37,918 bases of DNA from an uncultured Lysobacterales bacterium. GTDB lineage: Bacteria; Pseudomonadota; Gammaproteobacteria; Xanthomonadales; SZUA-36. The stretch is taken from assembly GCA_937924405.1 (NCBI GenBank), contig CALDVW010000116.1, positions 1-37,918 on the forward strand, given 5' to 3'. Positions 14,803-23,836 of this stretch are shown here, in pieces. The notes below the pieces were generated by a model. It worked only from the letters and a program-made list of their open reading frames with translations. It did no database searches and was not told where the DNA came from. A program made the position numbers and the translations under genes. Each line of letters starts with the position of its first letter. Positions within the stretch are counted from its first letter, which is position 1.

Positions 14803-17138
14803 GCAGATTTCCGGCACCGCCCGGCGATCGGCCCTGGGACCATAGCGGCCCGATACTGTTTATCGGTGATGCCGGCAATCGTCTCGAGCGGCGACTGCTG
14901 GATGAGTGCCTGGCCTCCTGGAGCATGAATGCAGGCGGGAACTCCATTGAGCGAATTTTTCTTGCCATATCCAAAGACAACTCGCTCCCCGACCTGAGCG
15001 GGCTGGTAGAGAAACTGGATGCTCCCGGTAATACTCTCCTGGTCCCCGTCCGCGTGGCCTGGCTGATGCCGGGCAAGGAGCATGAGACCAATAAACCCCT
15101 GGCTCTTCGCCACCTTATTTTAGGTGATCCGCGACATCCCGGAGCGCTCCGGGGCAAGTGGATTCTGCACCGGGACCCCGGTCGGGCAGAGTGTATTGCG
15201 GCTGAGCCCGCCACCCTGGACGAGTTGAAAACCCGTTTCGCCGGGCAGCATGAAACGACCGCCGAAGAGTCCGCAAAAGAGTTTGCAGCCTATGTCGCAC
15301 GCCTGGCCGGTCTGGCGCTGGAAATTGCAGAGTGGGGTTTGTTCGGCCGCCGTTACAAGGCGCCACGCTTCATCGCAGAAAGCCTGGCCAGCAGCCCCAG
15401 ATTCAAAGCCGCCCTGGAGCAGCTCTCGGTGGAGACAGGCCGGCCACTGAAGGAACTGCAAAACGAAGCCACGGAATACATGAAAGAACTGATCGCCGTT
15501 CCCAATGCTTTGTTCATCGATTTCCGCGCACGGTTCGAAAATAGCGTGATGTCCGTGAGTTACAACGGTGAGGTCGTTCACCGGAAAGAAGACCTGGAGC
15601 GGCTGCGCCAGATCATTCAAACCTACCCGTCGATGCTTCTGTTTACCCACAAGACTTATATCGACAGCATCGCACTGACCTCGACGCTCTTTAAAAATGA
15701 TTTTCCGATGACGCACATTTTTGCCGGCATCAACATGAGCTTTGCCGGCTTGGGGTTGCTCATGCGGCGCTCCGGGGGCATCTTTATCCGGCGCAAATTC
15801 CAGGATAAACCGTTGTACAAGATCGTCTTGCGGCACTACATAGGCTACCTGATGGAAAAACGCTTTCCACTGACCTGGGCCTTCGAAGGCACGCGATCGC
15901 GTACCGGCAAATTGATGCCGCCGCGCTACGGTTTGCTGAAGTATGTGCTGGAGGCGGCCTATACCACTGAAGCGCATAACCTGCACATTATTCCCGTCAC
16001 GGTCAGTTATGACCTGATGCGTGACGTACAGGAATATGCAAGTGAGCAGACCGGACGGATCAAAAAGCCGGAATCACTCAAGTGGTTCATCGGCTACCTT
16101 TCGAGCCTGCGGCAACCCATGGGCCGTATTTACCTCGATATTGGCGAGCCGGTAGTGGTCGAAAGAGCGCCCGATCCCGACGACCGGATGGCCCTGCCAA
16201 AGATCGCATTCGAGGTCGCCGTGCAAGCCAACCAGGTCACGCCGTTGACGTTGCCTGCGGTGGGCTGCATGGTTTTACTGGGCGCGGCCCCACGCGCCCT
16301 GACCATCGAGGAAATTCAGACTGAAATCCTGGCCATCGTGCGCTGGGCTCACGCCCGGGGAATCCGCTTGACCAGCGATTTTTCACCCGAGAGGCTCTCC
16401 CACGTAGAAGATCTGGCGGAAGCGATGGTCGATATGGGTTTGCTGATCCGCTATGACGAAGGAAGTGACACCGTTTTCGGCATCGAGCCGGACCATCATC
16501 CGCTGGCAACCTATTATCGCAATTCGATCATTCATCATTTCGTCAACAAGGCTATTCTTGAGCTCGCGCTGCTCAGCGCCAGCGACGCTCCTCCGGAGCA
16601 GGCACTGGATAAGTTCTGGCAGGAAACCTTACGACTGCGGGATTTCTTCAAGTTCGAATTCTTCTATCCGTCAAAAAAGAAATTCAAAAAAGAACTGCGC
16701 AAGGAACTGGACCTGATCGACCCGTCCTGGCAGGAACGAATTGAAAAAGGCGGGCCGGATTTGCTCGTGATGCTGGCGGAGATGTATCCGTTGGTTGCCC
16801 ATTCGAGCCTGTTACCCTTTGTCGAGGCATACAGCGTTGTGTTCGACCTCCTTGCGAGGCAGGACGCAGGGGTGGGAATGCAGGAACAGGAGTGTATTGC
16901 CCTCGCTCTGAAAGAAGGCAGACAGGCCTATTTGCAAAGGCGGATCACGAGTGAGGCGTCGATCGGAAAAATTCTTTTCCAGAATGGTTATAAACTGGCA
17001 CAGAATAGGGGTCTGACTGATGGCGGCAACGAAGAGGCCGCCGAACAACGTATCCGCCTGCTGCGGGACTTCAAGGAACTATCGAGAAGGCTGGAAAGGA
17101 TCAGGTTAATTGCCCTTTCCAGTCATGGTGAGGAATGA
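14799..17138 (+). CDS. plsB: Glycerol-3-phosphate 1-O-acyltransferase (PlsB-like)
   Basis: A 779-aa PlsB-type acyltransferase, close to the usual 800-aa length. It transfers a fatty acyl group to position 1 of glycerol-3-phosphate at the inner membrane. The catalytic HX4D is His284-Asp289 in LLFTHKTYIDSIALTS. The block NMSFAGLGLLMRRSGGIFIR, then TWAFEGTRSRTGKLMPPRYG and IIPVTVSYDLM, complete the four PlsB motifs. The start is TTG 14799, which overlaps the HAD-PlsC stop (TTGA) and implies coupled translation; no good ATG lies nearby. The stop overlaps the WS/DGAT start. Together with GpsA and HAD-PlsC it gives the path from G3P to phosphatidic acid. Confidence 0.93.
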   Translation: MSRFPAPPGDRPWDHSGPILFIGDAGNRLERRLLDECLASWSMNAGGNSIERIFLAISKDNSLPDLSGLVEKLDAPGNTLLVPVRVAWLMPGKEHETNKPLALRHLILGDPRHPGALRGKWILHRDPGRAECIAAEPATLDELKTRFAGQHETTAEESAKEFAAYVARLAGLALEIAEWGLFGRRYKAPRFIAESLASSPRFKAALEQLSVETGRPLKELQNEATEYMKELIAVPNALFIDFRARFENSVMSVSYNGEVVHRKEDLERLRQIIQTYPSMLLFTHKTYIDSIALTSTLFKNDFPMTHIFAGINMSFAGLGLLMRRSGGIFIRRKFQDKPLYKIVLRHYIGYLMEKRFPLTWAFEGTRSRTGKLMPPRYGLLKYVLEAAYTTEAHNLHIIPVTVSYDLMRDVQEYASEQTGRIKKPESLKWFIGYLSSLRQPMGRIYLDIGEPVVVERAPDPDDRMALPKIAFEVAVQANQVTPLTLPAVGCMVLLGAAPRALTIEEIQTEILAIVRWAHARGIRLTSDFSPERLSHVEDLAEAMVDMGLLIRYDEGSDTVFGIEPDHHPLATYYRNSIIHHFVNKAILELALLSASDAPPEQALDKFWQETLRLRDFFKFEFFYPSKKKFKKELRKELDLIDPSWQERIEKGGPDLLVMLAEMYPLVAHSSLLPFVEAYSVVFDLLARQDAGVGMQEQECIALALKEGRQAYLQRRITSEASIGKILFQNGYKLAQNRGLTDGGNEEAAEQRIRLLRDFKELSRRLERIRLIALSSHGEE

Positions 17139-18544
17139 TGCAACAGCTTAGCGCACAGGACGCCCAGTTTCTTTACATCGAAACCGGAAACAATCTGACC
17201 CACGTGATGGGTGTGAATATCTATGATCCTGCCACCGCTCCCGGTGGCAAGGTCCGGTTCAAGGACATTATTGAGCACGTCGAGGGCAGACTCGACACGT
17301 CACCGGTTTTCAAGCGCAGGTTGATGCGCCTGCCTTATGATCTCGATTATCCGTACTGGGTCGAAGACGAATACTTTGATATCGAGCATCACATGTTCCA
17401 CAGCCGCCTGCCCAACCCCGGCGACTGGCGCCAGTTCTGCATCCACCTGTCACGTCATTTCAGCCGGCCAATGGATATGAACCGGCCACTCTGGGACATG
17501 TATGTGATCGAGGGGCTGGGCCGGATAAAGGGTTTTCCCAAAGGTTCCTACGCGATCGCCACCCGGGTGCATCACGCGGCAATCGACGGCGCCTCGGCCA
17601 TGCATTTTTTCAGTGCTGTGTCCGATAAGGACGCCAAGGGTACGCCCGCCATCAAGATCGCCAAAAAGGCGAAGTCCCCGGGCGGTGCCCCCTCCACCGT
17701 GACCGTGCTAAACCGGGCGGTGGTCAGCAACATCCAGTCTCCGGTCAAGATGGCCAGTACCCTGCTGCGGTTTTCACCAGCCATCTACGATTCCATCAAG
17801 AAAACCCTGCGGTCTGATGCCGGGAAAAGCACGCGGGTACCGAAAACCCGTTTCAACCAGGCGGTGTCGCCACACAAGATGTTCGATGCAACCCGCTTCA
17901 GCCTCGATGAAATGAAACAGATCAAGGCCAGCGTGGAAGGCGCCACCATCAATGACGTCGTCATTGCCATCTGTAGCGGCGCACTGCGCCGTTATCTCGA
18001 TTTTCATGGCGAACTTCCGGCAGATCCGCTGGTCGCCATCGCACCGGTGAATGCGAGGAGCAGCGGAAGTGAAGCTGAAATGCCGGGTAACAAAATCAGC
18101 GCCATGTCAGTGGCCTTGCCGACGGGTATCGAGGACCCGCTGGAGCGACTGCAGGCCATCAGGGATACGACCCGCCAGACCAAGGCCGCAAAATCGGGTA
18201 TTTCAGCCCGTTTGATGACCGACCTGACCAAGCACGCCCCGGCCGCGACGCTGGCCGGTGTGGCGCGAATCATAGCCAGCGGGCGGTTTACCTCCAGTTT
18301 GTGTAACCTGTTTATCTCGAATGTTCCCGGGCCGCAACAAGCGCTCTACATGAACGGCGCTAAGTTGCTGCATTCGTATGGCCTGGCGCCATTGGCCGAT
18401 GGCATGGGCCTGTTCATAGCAACGCCGAGTTATAACGGCGAGATGACTTTCAACATCATTTCAGCCCGTGAAATGTTGCCGGATATCGGATTTTTCAGGG
18501 AATGCCTGGATGCGTCTTTCGACGAGCTGCTAGCCGCGGTCTGA
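17135..18544 (+). CDS. Wax ester synthase/diacylglycerol acyltransferase (WS/DGAT)
   Basis: A 469-aa WS/DGAT of the bacterial AtfA family, which esterifies diacylglycerol or fatty alcohol with acyl-CoA to give triacylglycerol or wax ester. The catalytic HHxxxDG motif is His146-His147 to Asp151-Gly152. The N-terminus MMQQLSAQDAQFLYIETGNN and the C-terminal FISNVPGPQQALYMNGAKL (the conserved NVPGP segment) are typical. Length is normal. The ATG at 17135 overlaps the PlsB stop by 4 bp, with GTGAGG-like purine-rich sequence before it. Placement directly after PlsB and HAD-PlsC argues for a triacylglycerol role in this organism (inference). Confidence 0.95.
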   Translation: MMQQLSAQDAQFLYIETGNNLTHVMGVNIYDPATAPGGKVRFKDIIEHVEGRLDTSPVFKRRLMRLPYDLDYPYWVEDEYFDIEHHMFHSRLPNPGDWRQFCIHLSRHFSRPMDMNRPLWDMYVIEGLGRIKGFPKGSYAIATRVHHAAIDGASAMHFFSAVSDKDAKGTPAIKIAKKAKSPGGAPSTVTVLNRAVVSNIQSPVKMASTLLRFSPAIYDSIKKTLRSDAGKSTRVPKTRFNQAVSPHKMFDATRFSLDEMKQIKASVEGATINDVVIAICSGALRRYLDFHGELPADPLVAIAPVNARSSGSEAEMPGNKISAMSVALPTGIEDPLERLQAIRDTTRQTKAAKSGISARLMTDLTKHAPAATLAGVARIIASGRFTSSLCNLFISNVPGPQQALYMNGAKLLHSYGLAPLADGMGLFIATPSYNGEMTFNIISAREMLPDIGFFRECLDASFDELLAAV

Positions 18545-20260
18545 ATGTCAGCTTACTCCCTGGGGCTATTGCTCAGCATTATTGTTTACCTGCTGGTCGG
18601 CAGCTATGCCGGGCGCAAGGTCAAGCATCTGGAAGACTATTTTGTGGCCGGGCGCAATGCGCCCACGCTGTTGATCGTCGGCACCCTGGTTGCCAGCCTG
18701 ATGAGCACCAATGCCTTCATGGGAGAGACCGGCGTGGGCTATTCCGGCTTTCCCTCGGTCGTGATTATCCTGACCGCTGTCAATTGTGTTGGGTACGTAC
18801 TCGGAGGATTATATTTCGGGCGGTTTCTGCGCCGCAGCCGCGCATTGACGCTGGCCGAGTATTTCGGCCAGCGATTCTCCAGCCGGCGGGTGCAGGCAGT
18901 GGCGGGTATCACGGTGGTGCTGGGCTGCACCGGATACCTGGTCGTAGTGACCCAGGGCGTGGCCACGATCATCCATGAAGTGACCGGACTTTCATTCCAC
19001 CTGACCCTGCTGGTGGCCTGGCTGGGATATACCCTGTTTACCCTGTATTCCGGATCACGGGGTGTCGTGTTGACGGATACGATAATGTTCCTGCTGTTCT
19101 CCGCCGTTGCCTTGCTGGGTCTTGCGTTTATCGTGGAAGACGCCGGTGGCTGGTTTACAGCGATCAGGAACCTGGCGGGGTTCGAGGCCAAGCCGGAGAT
19201 TATTTCCTGGCATGGCGCGATCGGACCGGATGCCATCTGGAAGGCGCCGGCCGAATCGCTGATCTACGGAATTATTCTGGGAGTCGGCTGGGGCATCGTG
19301 GTCGCGGTCAGTCCGTGGCAGGCCAGCCGCTTCCTGATGGCTCGCAACGAGCACACGGTCATTCGCTCCGCCGTCATCACCGCTGGAGTGATCATGGCGC
19401 TCTACCTGGTGCTGATGTTCTCCGGCGCCGCCATCAACCTGATCAACCCGCAAATCGATCCCGCCCAGGAGAATATGATCTGGGCTGCGATGAATATCAT
19501 GCCCTTGCTGGTTGGCGTATTGCTGATGTCCGGTATCATGGCGGCAGGTCTTTCCTCGGCATCGACCTTTCTTTCCCTGGTCGCCTTCAGTGCCAGCAAT
19601 GACATTATGCCGCCGCGCCACCTCGATGACGGGGCGCGCCTGAAACTGAGCCGGCAGGCCATGTTAGTTCTCAGCCTGGCGGCGCTTGCCATTGCTTTCC
19701 TGCTGCCCGAGGGACAGTTGTTCTGGATCACCTATTTTGCAGGCACGCTGTTTGCTTCCTCCTGGGGGCCGGTCGCGTTCATGAGCGTCTGGAGCAACAG
19801 GATTACGGAGGCAGGCGCGTTTTGGGGGATCATCGCCGGACTACTGGGAAACGTCGTCACCAACATCATCGCATTGCTGCGAATTGTTGACCTGCCAGTA
19901 ATACTGGACCCTATCCTGGTCGGCGTGTTTTTGAGTTACCTGACGATAGAAATCGTTTCATTCAGGGGCAAGGTGAGCGACCGGGAGCACGCCTGGCGAA
20001 AAAGGCTGCATGAAACACCGCCGGAGGAAATCGATTTCGCCCGGACTCGCCGGACCCTGGTTTGGTCCGGTGCCATGATCACTTTCGGGATCGCCCTGTC
20101 CATCCTGATGATTCTGTTTTACTGGATTCCTTATCGGCAGGTTGCCGCAGACAGCGCCCTTGGTGAACTGGTTCTGTCACTGGGTGTGGGTTTTGCGGTT
20201 GCCTTGACCGGAGTTTTGGCCTGGCGGGGTACGTTGAGGTCCTATACGGTCAATAAGTAA
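18545..20260 (+). CDS. Sodium:solute symporter (SSS) family transporter
   Basis: A 571-aa polytopic membrane protein with about 13 or 14 helices. It belongs to the sodium/solute symporter family: the N-terminal GRKVKHLEDYFVAGRNAPTL and MSTNAFMGETGVGYSGFP segments are typical of its first helices. LTLAEYFGQRFSSRRVQAVA and ILLMSGIMAAGLSSASTFLS-type segments contain the Na+-site helix pattern. The substrate cannot be read; relatives carry organic acids, amino acids, sugars or choline. The start codon follows the WS/DGAT stop with no gap, so it is probably co-transcribed with the lipid genes, which might point to uptake of a carbon source feeding storage lipid (inference). Confidence 0.9.
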   Translation: MSAYSLGLLLSIIVYLLVGSYAGRKVKHLEDYFVAGRNAPTLLIVGTLVASLMSTNAFMGETGVGYSGFPSVVIILTAVNCVGYVLGGLYFGRFLRRSRALTLAEYFGQRFSSRRVQAVAGITVVLGCTGYLVVVTQGVATIIHEVTGLSFHLTLLVAWLGYTLFTLYSGSRGVVLTDTIMFLLFSAVALLGLAFIVEDAGGWFTAIRNLAGFEAKPEIISWHGAIGPDAIWKAPAESLIYGIILGVGWGIVVAVSPWQASRFLMARNEHTVIRSAVITAGVIMALYLVLMFSGAAINLINPQIDPAQENMIWAAMNIMPLLVGVLLMSGIMAAGLSSASTFLSLVAFSASNDIMPPRHLDDGARLKLSRQAMLVLSLAALAIAFLLPEGQLFWITYFAGTLFASSWGPVAFMSVWSNRITEAGAFWGIIAGLLGNVVTNIIALLRIVDLPVILDPILVGVFLSYLTIEIVSFRGKVSDREHAWRKRLHETPPEEIDFARTRRTLVWSGAMITFGIALSILMILFYWIPYRQVAADSALGELVLSLGVGFAVALTGVLAWRGTLRSYTVNK

Positions 20261-20299
20261 AAATGTATATTTCAGAACACAAAGAAGGAGTAAAACCGG

Positions 20300-20950
20300 A
20301 TGAAAACCCCTCTCCTGGGAAGATCCTTGCTGATATTTCTGTCGATCGTGCTGGTCGTAACCTCAGCTGTTGCCAGTTCACGCAAGTTTAAAAATGCTCC
20401 GTTGCACGCAGATAACGCCGCCTGGTATGTCGGTAGCTGGGCTGGCACGAACCTGGCCTTCGATCCACCGTTGAATGTGGAAATCACGATTCTGCCGAAC
20501 GGAGAAGTCTACGCATACTCACACGGCGGCGGCAAAGGGTACCGGGTATCGACCCATGGAAAAGTGATCAAGTTGAGAAAACTGGCCGATACCCCGATAC
20601 GTGGAAAAATGCAGAGTGCGTCTGCAATGATGCTCGAAGACGGGGGTATTCTGAAAATTGACCCGGTAAATAATGGGCTTCAGACAACGGCGGAAAAACT
20701 CGGCATCATTGTGCAATACGAGGCAGTATCCGACCGCCAGCAGCTGGCCGAAATTCAGCAACGTGTGCTCGACCAGAAATCTTCAGAGCCCCACCACAAA
20801 GACAATGATTTCTGGCACAGCCCGGAATTCTGGGGGGCGGTGGTGGCCGGGGCAGTGATCAGCGCCAACAATCACGATGATCATGTCACCCTTGAAAATT
20901 CGGGCGTCAGCCAGGCTGATATCCAGTCATTGCAGAAATATTACAAGTAA
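20300..20950 (+). CDS. Exported protein of unknown function
   Basis: A 216-aa protein with a signal peptide (MKTPLLGRSLLIFLSIVLVV, cleavage near AVASS) and a good ribosome site AAGGAG at about 20283-20288 before the ATG. The mature N-terminal half contains WYVGSWAGTNLAFDP and a beta-rich, Gly-containing stretch. The C-terminal part has HHKDNDFWHSPEFWGAVVAG, with a weakly hydrophobic segment (about 175-187), then a His/Asp-rich patch NNHDDHVTLEN. I do not recognise the family. It sits between the SSS transporter and the acyl-CoA ligase on the same strand; a lipid-related envelope role is only guilt by association. Confidence 0.8.
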   Translation: MKTPLLGRSLLIFLSIVLVVTSAVASSRKFKNAPLHADNAAWYVGSWAGTNLAFDPPLNVEITILPNGEVYAYSHGGGKGYRVSTHGKVIKLRKLADTPIRGKMQSASAMMLEDGGILKIDPVNNGLQTTAEKLGIIVQYEAVSDRQQLAEIQQRVLDQKSSEPHHKDNDFWHSPEFWGAVVAGAVISANNHDDHVTLENSGVSQADIQSLQKYYK

Positions 20951-20969
20951 TGGGAGCTTAAGAAAGGCG

Positions 20970-22490
20970 ATGACCGACACTGTCACCGACTGGGTTGCTT
21001 TCCACGCCCTGACCACGCCGGAGAAACTGGCCACGGTAGACCTGGCCAGTGGCCGCAAACACAGTTATGCGGAGATGAATGACCGGGTTTCGCGCATCGC
21101 CGGGTTCCTGCGCGAAGCCGGTATCGAGCCAGGCGACCGGGTGGGTCTGATCGCGATGAACAGCAGCGACGTGCTGGACATTATTTTCGCGACCTGGCGA
21201 ATCGGCGCTGTTCACCTTGCGTTGAACTTCCGGTTGACCGCTCAGGAACTCGCTTTCATCGTCGATGATGCGTCACCGAAATTGGTCATCTCGGATGTCG
21301 CATTCGCCGCCATGGTCGGGGATCTGCGGTCGCAAACATCCGGCGTGCGCTGGGTGGAAACCGATGGGCTGGGTGGAGAGACAGAGTTCGAAAACGCCCT
21401 GAAAGGTTCCAGCCGGATTGGGGAAATCGAGGCTCTTGGGATGGAAGAGCAGGCCATGCTGATGTATTCATCCGGTACGACCGGTCGCCCCAAGGGCATC
21501 ATCATTACACACGGCATGATGCTGGCGGCGGTTCTTAACGAGGCCATCAATTTCGAGGCCAATCGTAACTCGGTCAGCTACGCGGTCCTGCCCCTGTTCC
21601 ACATCGGAGCCATGATGGGTTTTTCCGTTCCGGTTCTTTTCTTTGGCGGTACCGCGGTCATCGAACGTGTATTTGAACCAGGGGCCATGCTCGAAGCGAT
21701 CACCTGCGAAGAATTTGGCGTAACACATTTCCTGGGCCTGCCGGCGGTTTACAATGCACTCAGCCAGCACCCGGACTGCAAAGATGCAGATTTTTCGCGC
21801 ATCATCATCGCTGCGGGGGGCGCCGAACCCATGCCAGAGCCTCTGCTGCGCTGGTGGTTCGACCACGGTGTTCCCATCGTTGAAGTGTATGGCATGACCG
21901 AAACCTGCGGCCTTGCCTGCAGCCTGTTACGCGAAGATGTCCCCGGCCGAATAGGTTCAGCAGGTAAGGCGGCGATGTTCATTGACATGAAAATCATGAA
22001 ATCGGAAACGCAGGAGGCTGCGGCGGGCGAGCAGGGTGAAATCTGGATGAAGGGCGCCAACGTGACGCCCGGTTACTGGCAGCGGCCGGAAGCCGACGAG
22101 CAGTCTTTCGTTGCCGGCTGGCTGAAATCAGGTGACATCGGCCGCAAGGATGAAGACGGTTATATATACGTCGACGACCGCATTAAGGATATGTACATTT
22201 CCGGGGGTGAAAATGTATATCCCGCCGAAGTCGAGAACATTCTGTACATGATGCCGCAAATCAGTGAAGTGGCCGTGATTGGCGTGGCGGATCCGAAGTG
22301 GGGAGAGGTGGGTTGTGCCGTGGTTGTCCCCGCAGACAATCAATCGCTGGACCTGGAAACGATTAAAAGGCACTGCGATGAGCACCTGGCCAAATACAAG
22401 CACCCCCAAAGCCTGGATATCCGCACTGAACTGCCGCGGAACGCGACCGGCAAGGTTTTGAAATTCATTCTGCGTGACGAGCTGGGTTGA
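20970..22490 (+). CDS. Acyl-CoA synthetase (AMP-dependent class I adenylate-forming ligase)
   Basis: A 506-aa member of the AMP-binding superfamily. ATG 20970 gives the normal N-terminus (MTDTVTDWVAFHALTTPEKL), preceded by AAGAAAGG. The ATP-binding loop YSSGTTGRPKG is at about residues 166-176. YGMTETCGLACS is the A5-like motif, GWLKSGDIGRKDEDGYIYVD the A7/A8 region, ISGGENVYPAEVE follows, and the C-terminal catalytic Lys is in RNATGKVLKF. Such enzymes activate fatty or aromatic acids to CoA thioesters. It lies 19 bp after the preceding secreted protein and downstream of the glycerolipid operon, so making acyl-CoA for PlsB and WS/DGAT is a reasonable inference. The chain length preference is not visible. 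Confidence 0.93.
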   Translation: MTDTVTDWVAFHALTTPEKLATVDLASGRKHSYAEMNDRVSRIAGFLREAGIEPGDRVGLIAMNSSDVLDIIFATWRIGAVHLALNFRLTAQELAFIVDDASPKLVISDVAFAAMVGDLRSQTSGVRWVETDGLGGETEFENALKGSSRIGEIEALGMEEQAMLMYSSGTTGRPKGIIITHGMMLAAVLNEAINFEANRNSVSYAVLPLFHIGAMMGFSVPVLFFGGTAVIERVFEPGAMLEAITCEEFGVTHFLGLPAVYNALSQHPDCKDADFSRIIIAAGGAEPMPEPLLRWWFDHGVPIVEVYGMTETCGLACSLLREDVPGRIGSAGKAAMFIDMKIMKSETQEAAAGEQGEIWMKGANVTPGYWQRPEADEQSFVAGWLKSGDIGRKDEDGYIYVDDRIKDMYISGGENVYPAEVENILYMMPQISEVAVIGVADPKWGEVGCAVVVPADNQSLDLETIKRHCDEHLAKYKHPQSLDIRTELPRNATGKVLKFILRDELG

Positions 22491-22548
22491 GGCACTAATG
22501 GCGGTCTCGGTCGTTCAGGCCCCGTCCTTCCCCGATCAAGGAATTGGT

Positions 22549-23052
22549 CTATAGCGGCTTCACCATCCACGAATTACATGCGGAATGACCGGTATTTCCC
22601 ATCGGCGCATCGATGCTTACAAATCCGCGCTTCCGATACAGGGTACGCGCCTGGTGCATGTGTTTCATTGTCTCCAGATAACACTGACGATACCCGGCTT
22701 CGCGCGCTGCATCGAGGATGGTGTCCAAAAGTTTTGTCCCCAGGCTGGCGCCGCGCAATTCAGGCAGGAAATACATTTTCCGCAACTCACATACGCCAGG
22801 CCCGCCTTCCAACAGCGGCCCCATCCCGCCACAGCCCAGCACCGTACCTGAGCACTCGACAACGAAAAACGCCGCCCCGGGTGCCGGATAGGACTCGTAC
22901 ATGTTGTCGACTTCCAGGTCTGAAATCGAGCAATCGCTGCCCACCGCATCAAACTCGGTCATCACCTGGTGAATGATCTGCGCAACGGTGGAGTTGTCTG
23001 ACCTGCGCACCGGCCGGATCACGCAGTTGATTTTAGTAAGGTCGGTTACCAT
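22549..23052 (-). CDS. GNAT family N-acetyltransferase
   Basis: A 167-aa acetyltransferase of the GNAT fold. ATG 23052 is preferred; the longer open frame would run into the divergent neighbour. The acetyl-CoA binding motif A appears as ELRKMYFLPELRGASLGTKL (about residues 93-112), followed by YLETMKHMHQARTLYRKRGF, the usual motif B region. GNAT enzymes acetylate amines of small molecules or proteins; the substrate here is unknown. It converges with the acyl-CoA ligase (58-bp gap) and diverges from the GST gene across 68 bp, so it is probably a single-gene unit. Confidence 0.88.
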   Translation of the reverse strand: MVTDLTKINCVIRPVRRSDNSTVAQIIHQVMTEFDAVGSDCSISDLEVDNMYESYPAPGAAFFVVECSGTVLGCGGMGPLLEGGPGVCELRKMYFLPELRGASLGTKLLDTILDAAREAGYRQCYLETMKHMHQARTLYRKRGFVSIDAPMGNTGHSACNSWMVKPL

Positions 23053-23120
23053 TGTTTTGACGGTCGTTTCCCTGTGCGATCCCTGAGATAATGATAGCCA
23101 TTCCTGATGGGCGCACAACA

Positions 23121-23780
23121 ATGATCGAACTTTACACTTCCCCTACCCCCAATGGCTACAAAGTCTCCATCATGCTGGAGGAGACCGGCCTGGATTACGA
23201 AATCCATCAAATTGACCTGGGGAAACAGGAGCAGAAATCACCGGAATTTATGGCCATGAACCCGAATGGCCGTATCCCGGTCATCGTGGATCATGATAAT
23301 GACGACTTCGTGGTGTTCGAGTCCGGAGCGATCCTGATCTACCTGGCGGAAAAAGCCGGCATGCTGATTCCGGCCGGGGAAAAAGCCCGCTCACAGGTGT
23401 TCCAGTGGCTGATGTTCCAGTTGGGTGGCGTGGGTCCGATGATGGGTCAGGCCAATGTGTGGTATCGCTATTTCGAAGAACAGATTCCGGCTGCGATTCA
23501 CCGTTATCAGCACGAAGGACAGCGGCTGCTCACCGTGCTCGACCGGCGACTGACCGGGCGTGACTATCTCTGCGATGAATACAGCATTGCGGACATCGCA
23601 ACCTGGCCCTGGGCTGTGACGCACAAGTGGAGCGGCATCGACATCGAAGGGCTGGTCAACCTGCAAGCCTGGCTGAACCGGATGGCTGAGCGTCCGGCCG
23701 TCGCCAAAGGCCGGAACATCCCGGCGCGGGCTTCAAAACGCGATACCAGAGAAGCAGGTCAAAGCATTATCGTCAGATAG
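23121..23780 (+). CDS. Glutathione S-transferase, nu/YfcG type
   Basis: A 219-aa cytoplasmic glutathione transferase. The N-terminal thioredoxin-like domain starts with [20 protein letters not shown], where Thr and Asn of TPNGYK match the nu-class (YfcG) disulfide-reductase active site. [12 protein letters not shown] supplies the cis-Pro and [14 protein letters not shown] the glutathione-binding Glu-Ser. The C-terminal helical domain has [22 protein letters not shown] 23121 is chosen over an in-frame start at 23091 because family members begin here. It diverges from the GNAT gene. Likely a glutathione-dependent disulfide or peroxide reductase; the physiological substrate is unknown. Confidence 0.93.
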   Translation: MIELYTSPTPNGYKVSIMLEETGLDYEIHQIDLGKQEQKSPEFMAMNPNGRIPVIVDHDNDDFVVFESGAILIYLAEKAGMLIPAGEKARSQVFQWLMFQLGGVGPMMGQANVWYRYFEEQIPAAIHRYQHEGQRLLTVLDRRLTGRDYLCDEYSIADIATWPWAVTHKWSGIDIEGLVNLQAWLNRMAERPAVAKGRNIPARASKRDTREAGQSIIVR

Positions 23781-23800
23781 AAAAAGTCTCGCTTCCCTCG

Positions 23801-23820
23801 GCAGAAGCTTCCGCTCCTGC
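23801..23820 (+). terminator. Possible hairpin between convergent GST and OMP genes
   Basis: An 8-bp stem with one mismatch and a 4-nt loop lies 20 bp after the GST stop, before the convergent gene ending at 23837. No T tract follows, so termination function is uncertain. Confidence 0.3.
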
Positions 23821-23836
23821 TTACGCCAGGGGCTCT

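Noticed and set aside
14290..15214. Phe/Leu-rich minus-strand frames that look like membrane proteins
   Set aside because: They are the complement of the Lys-rich AAG/AAA codons of the histone-like tail, which read as TTT/CTT (Phe/Leu) in reverse.
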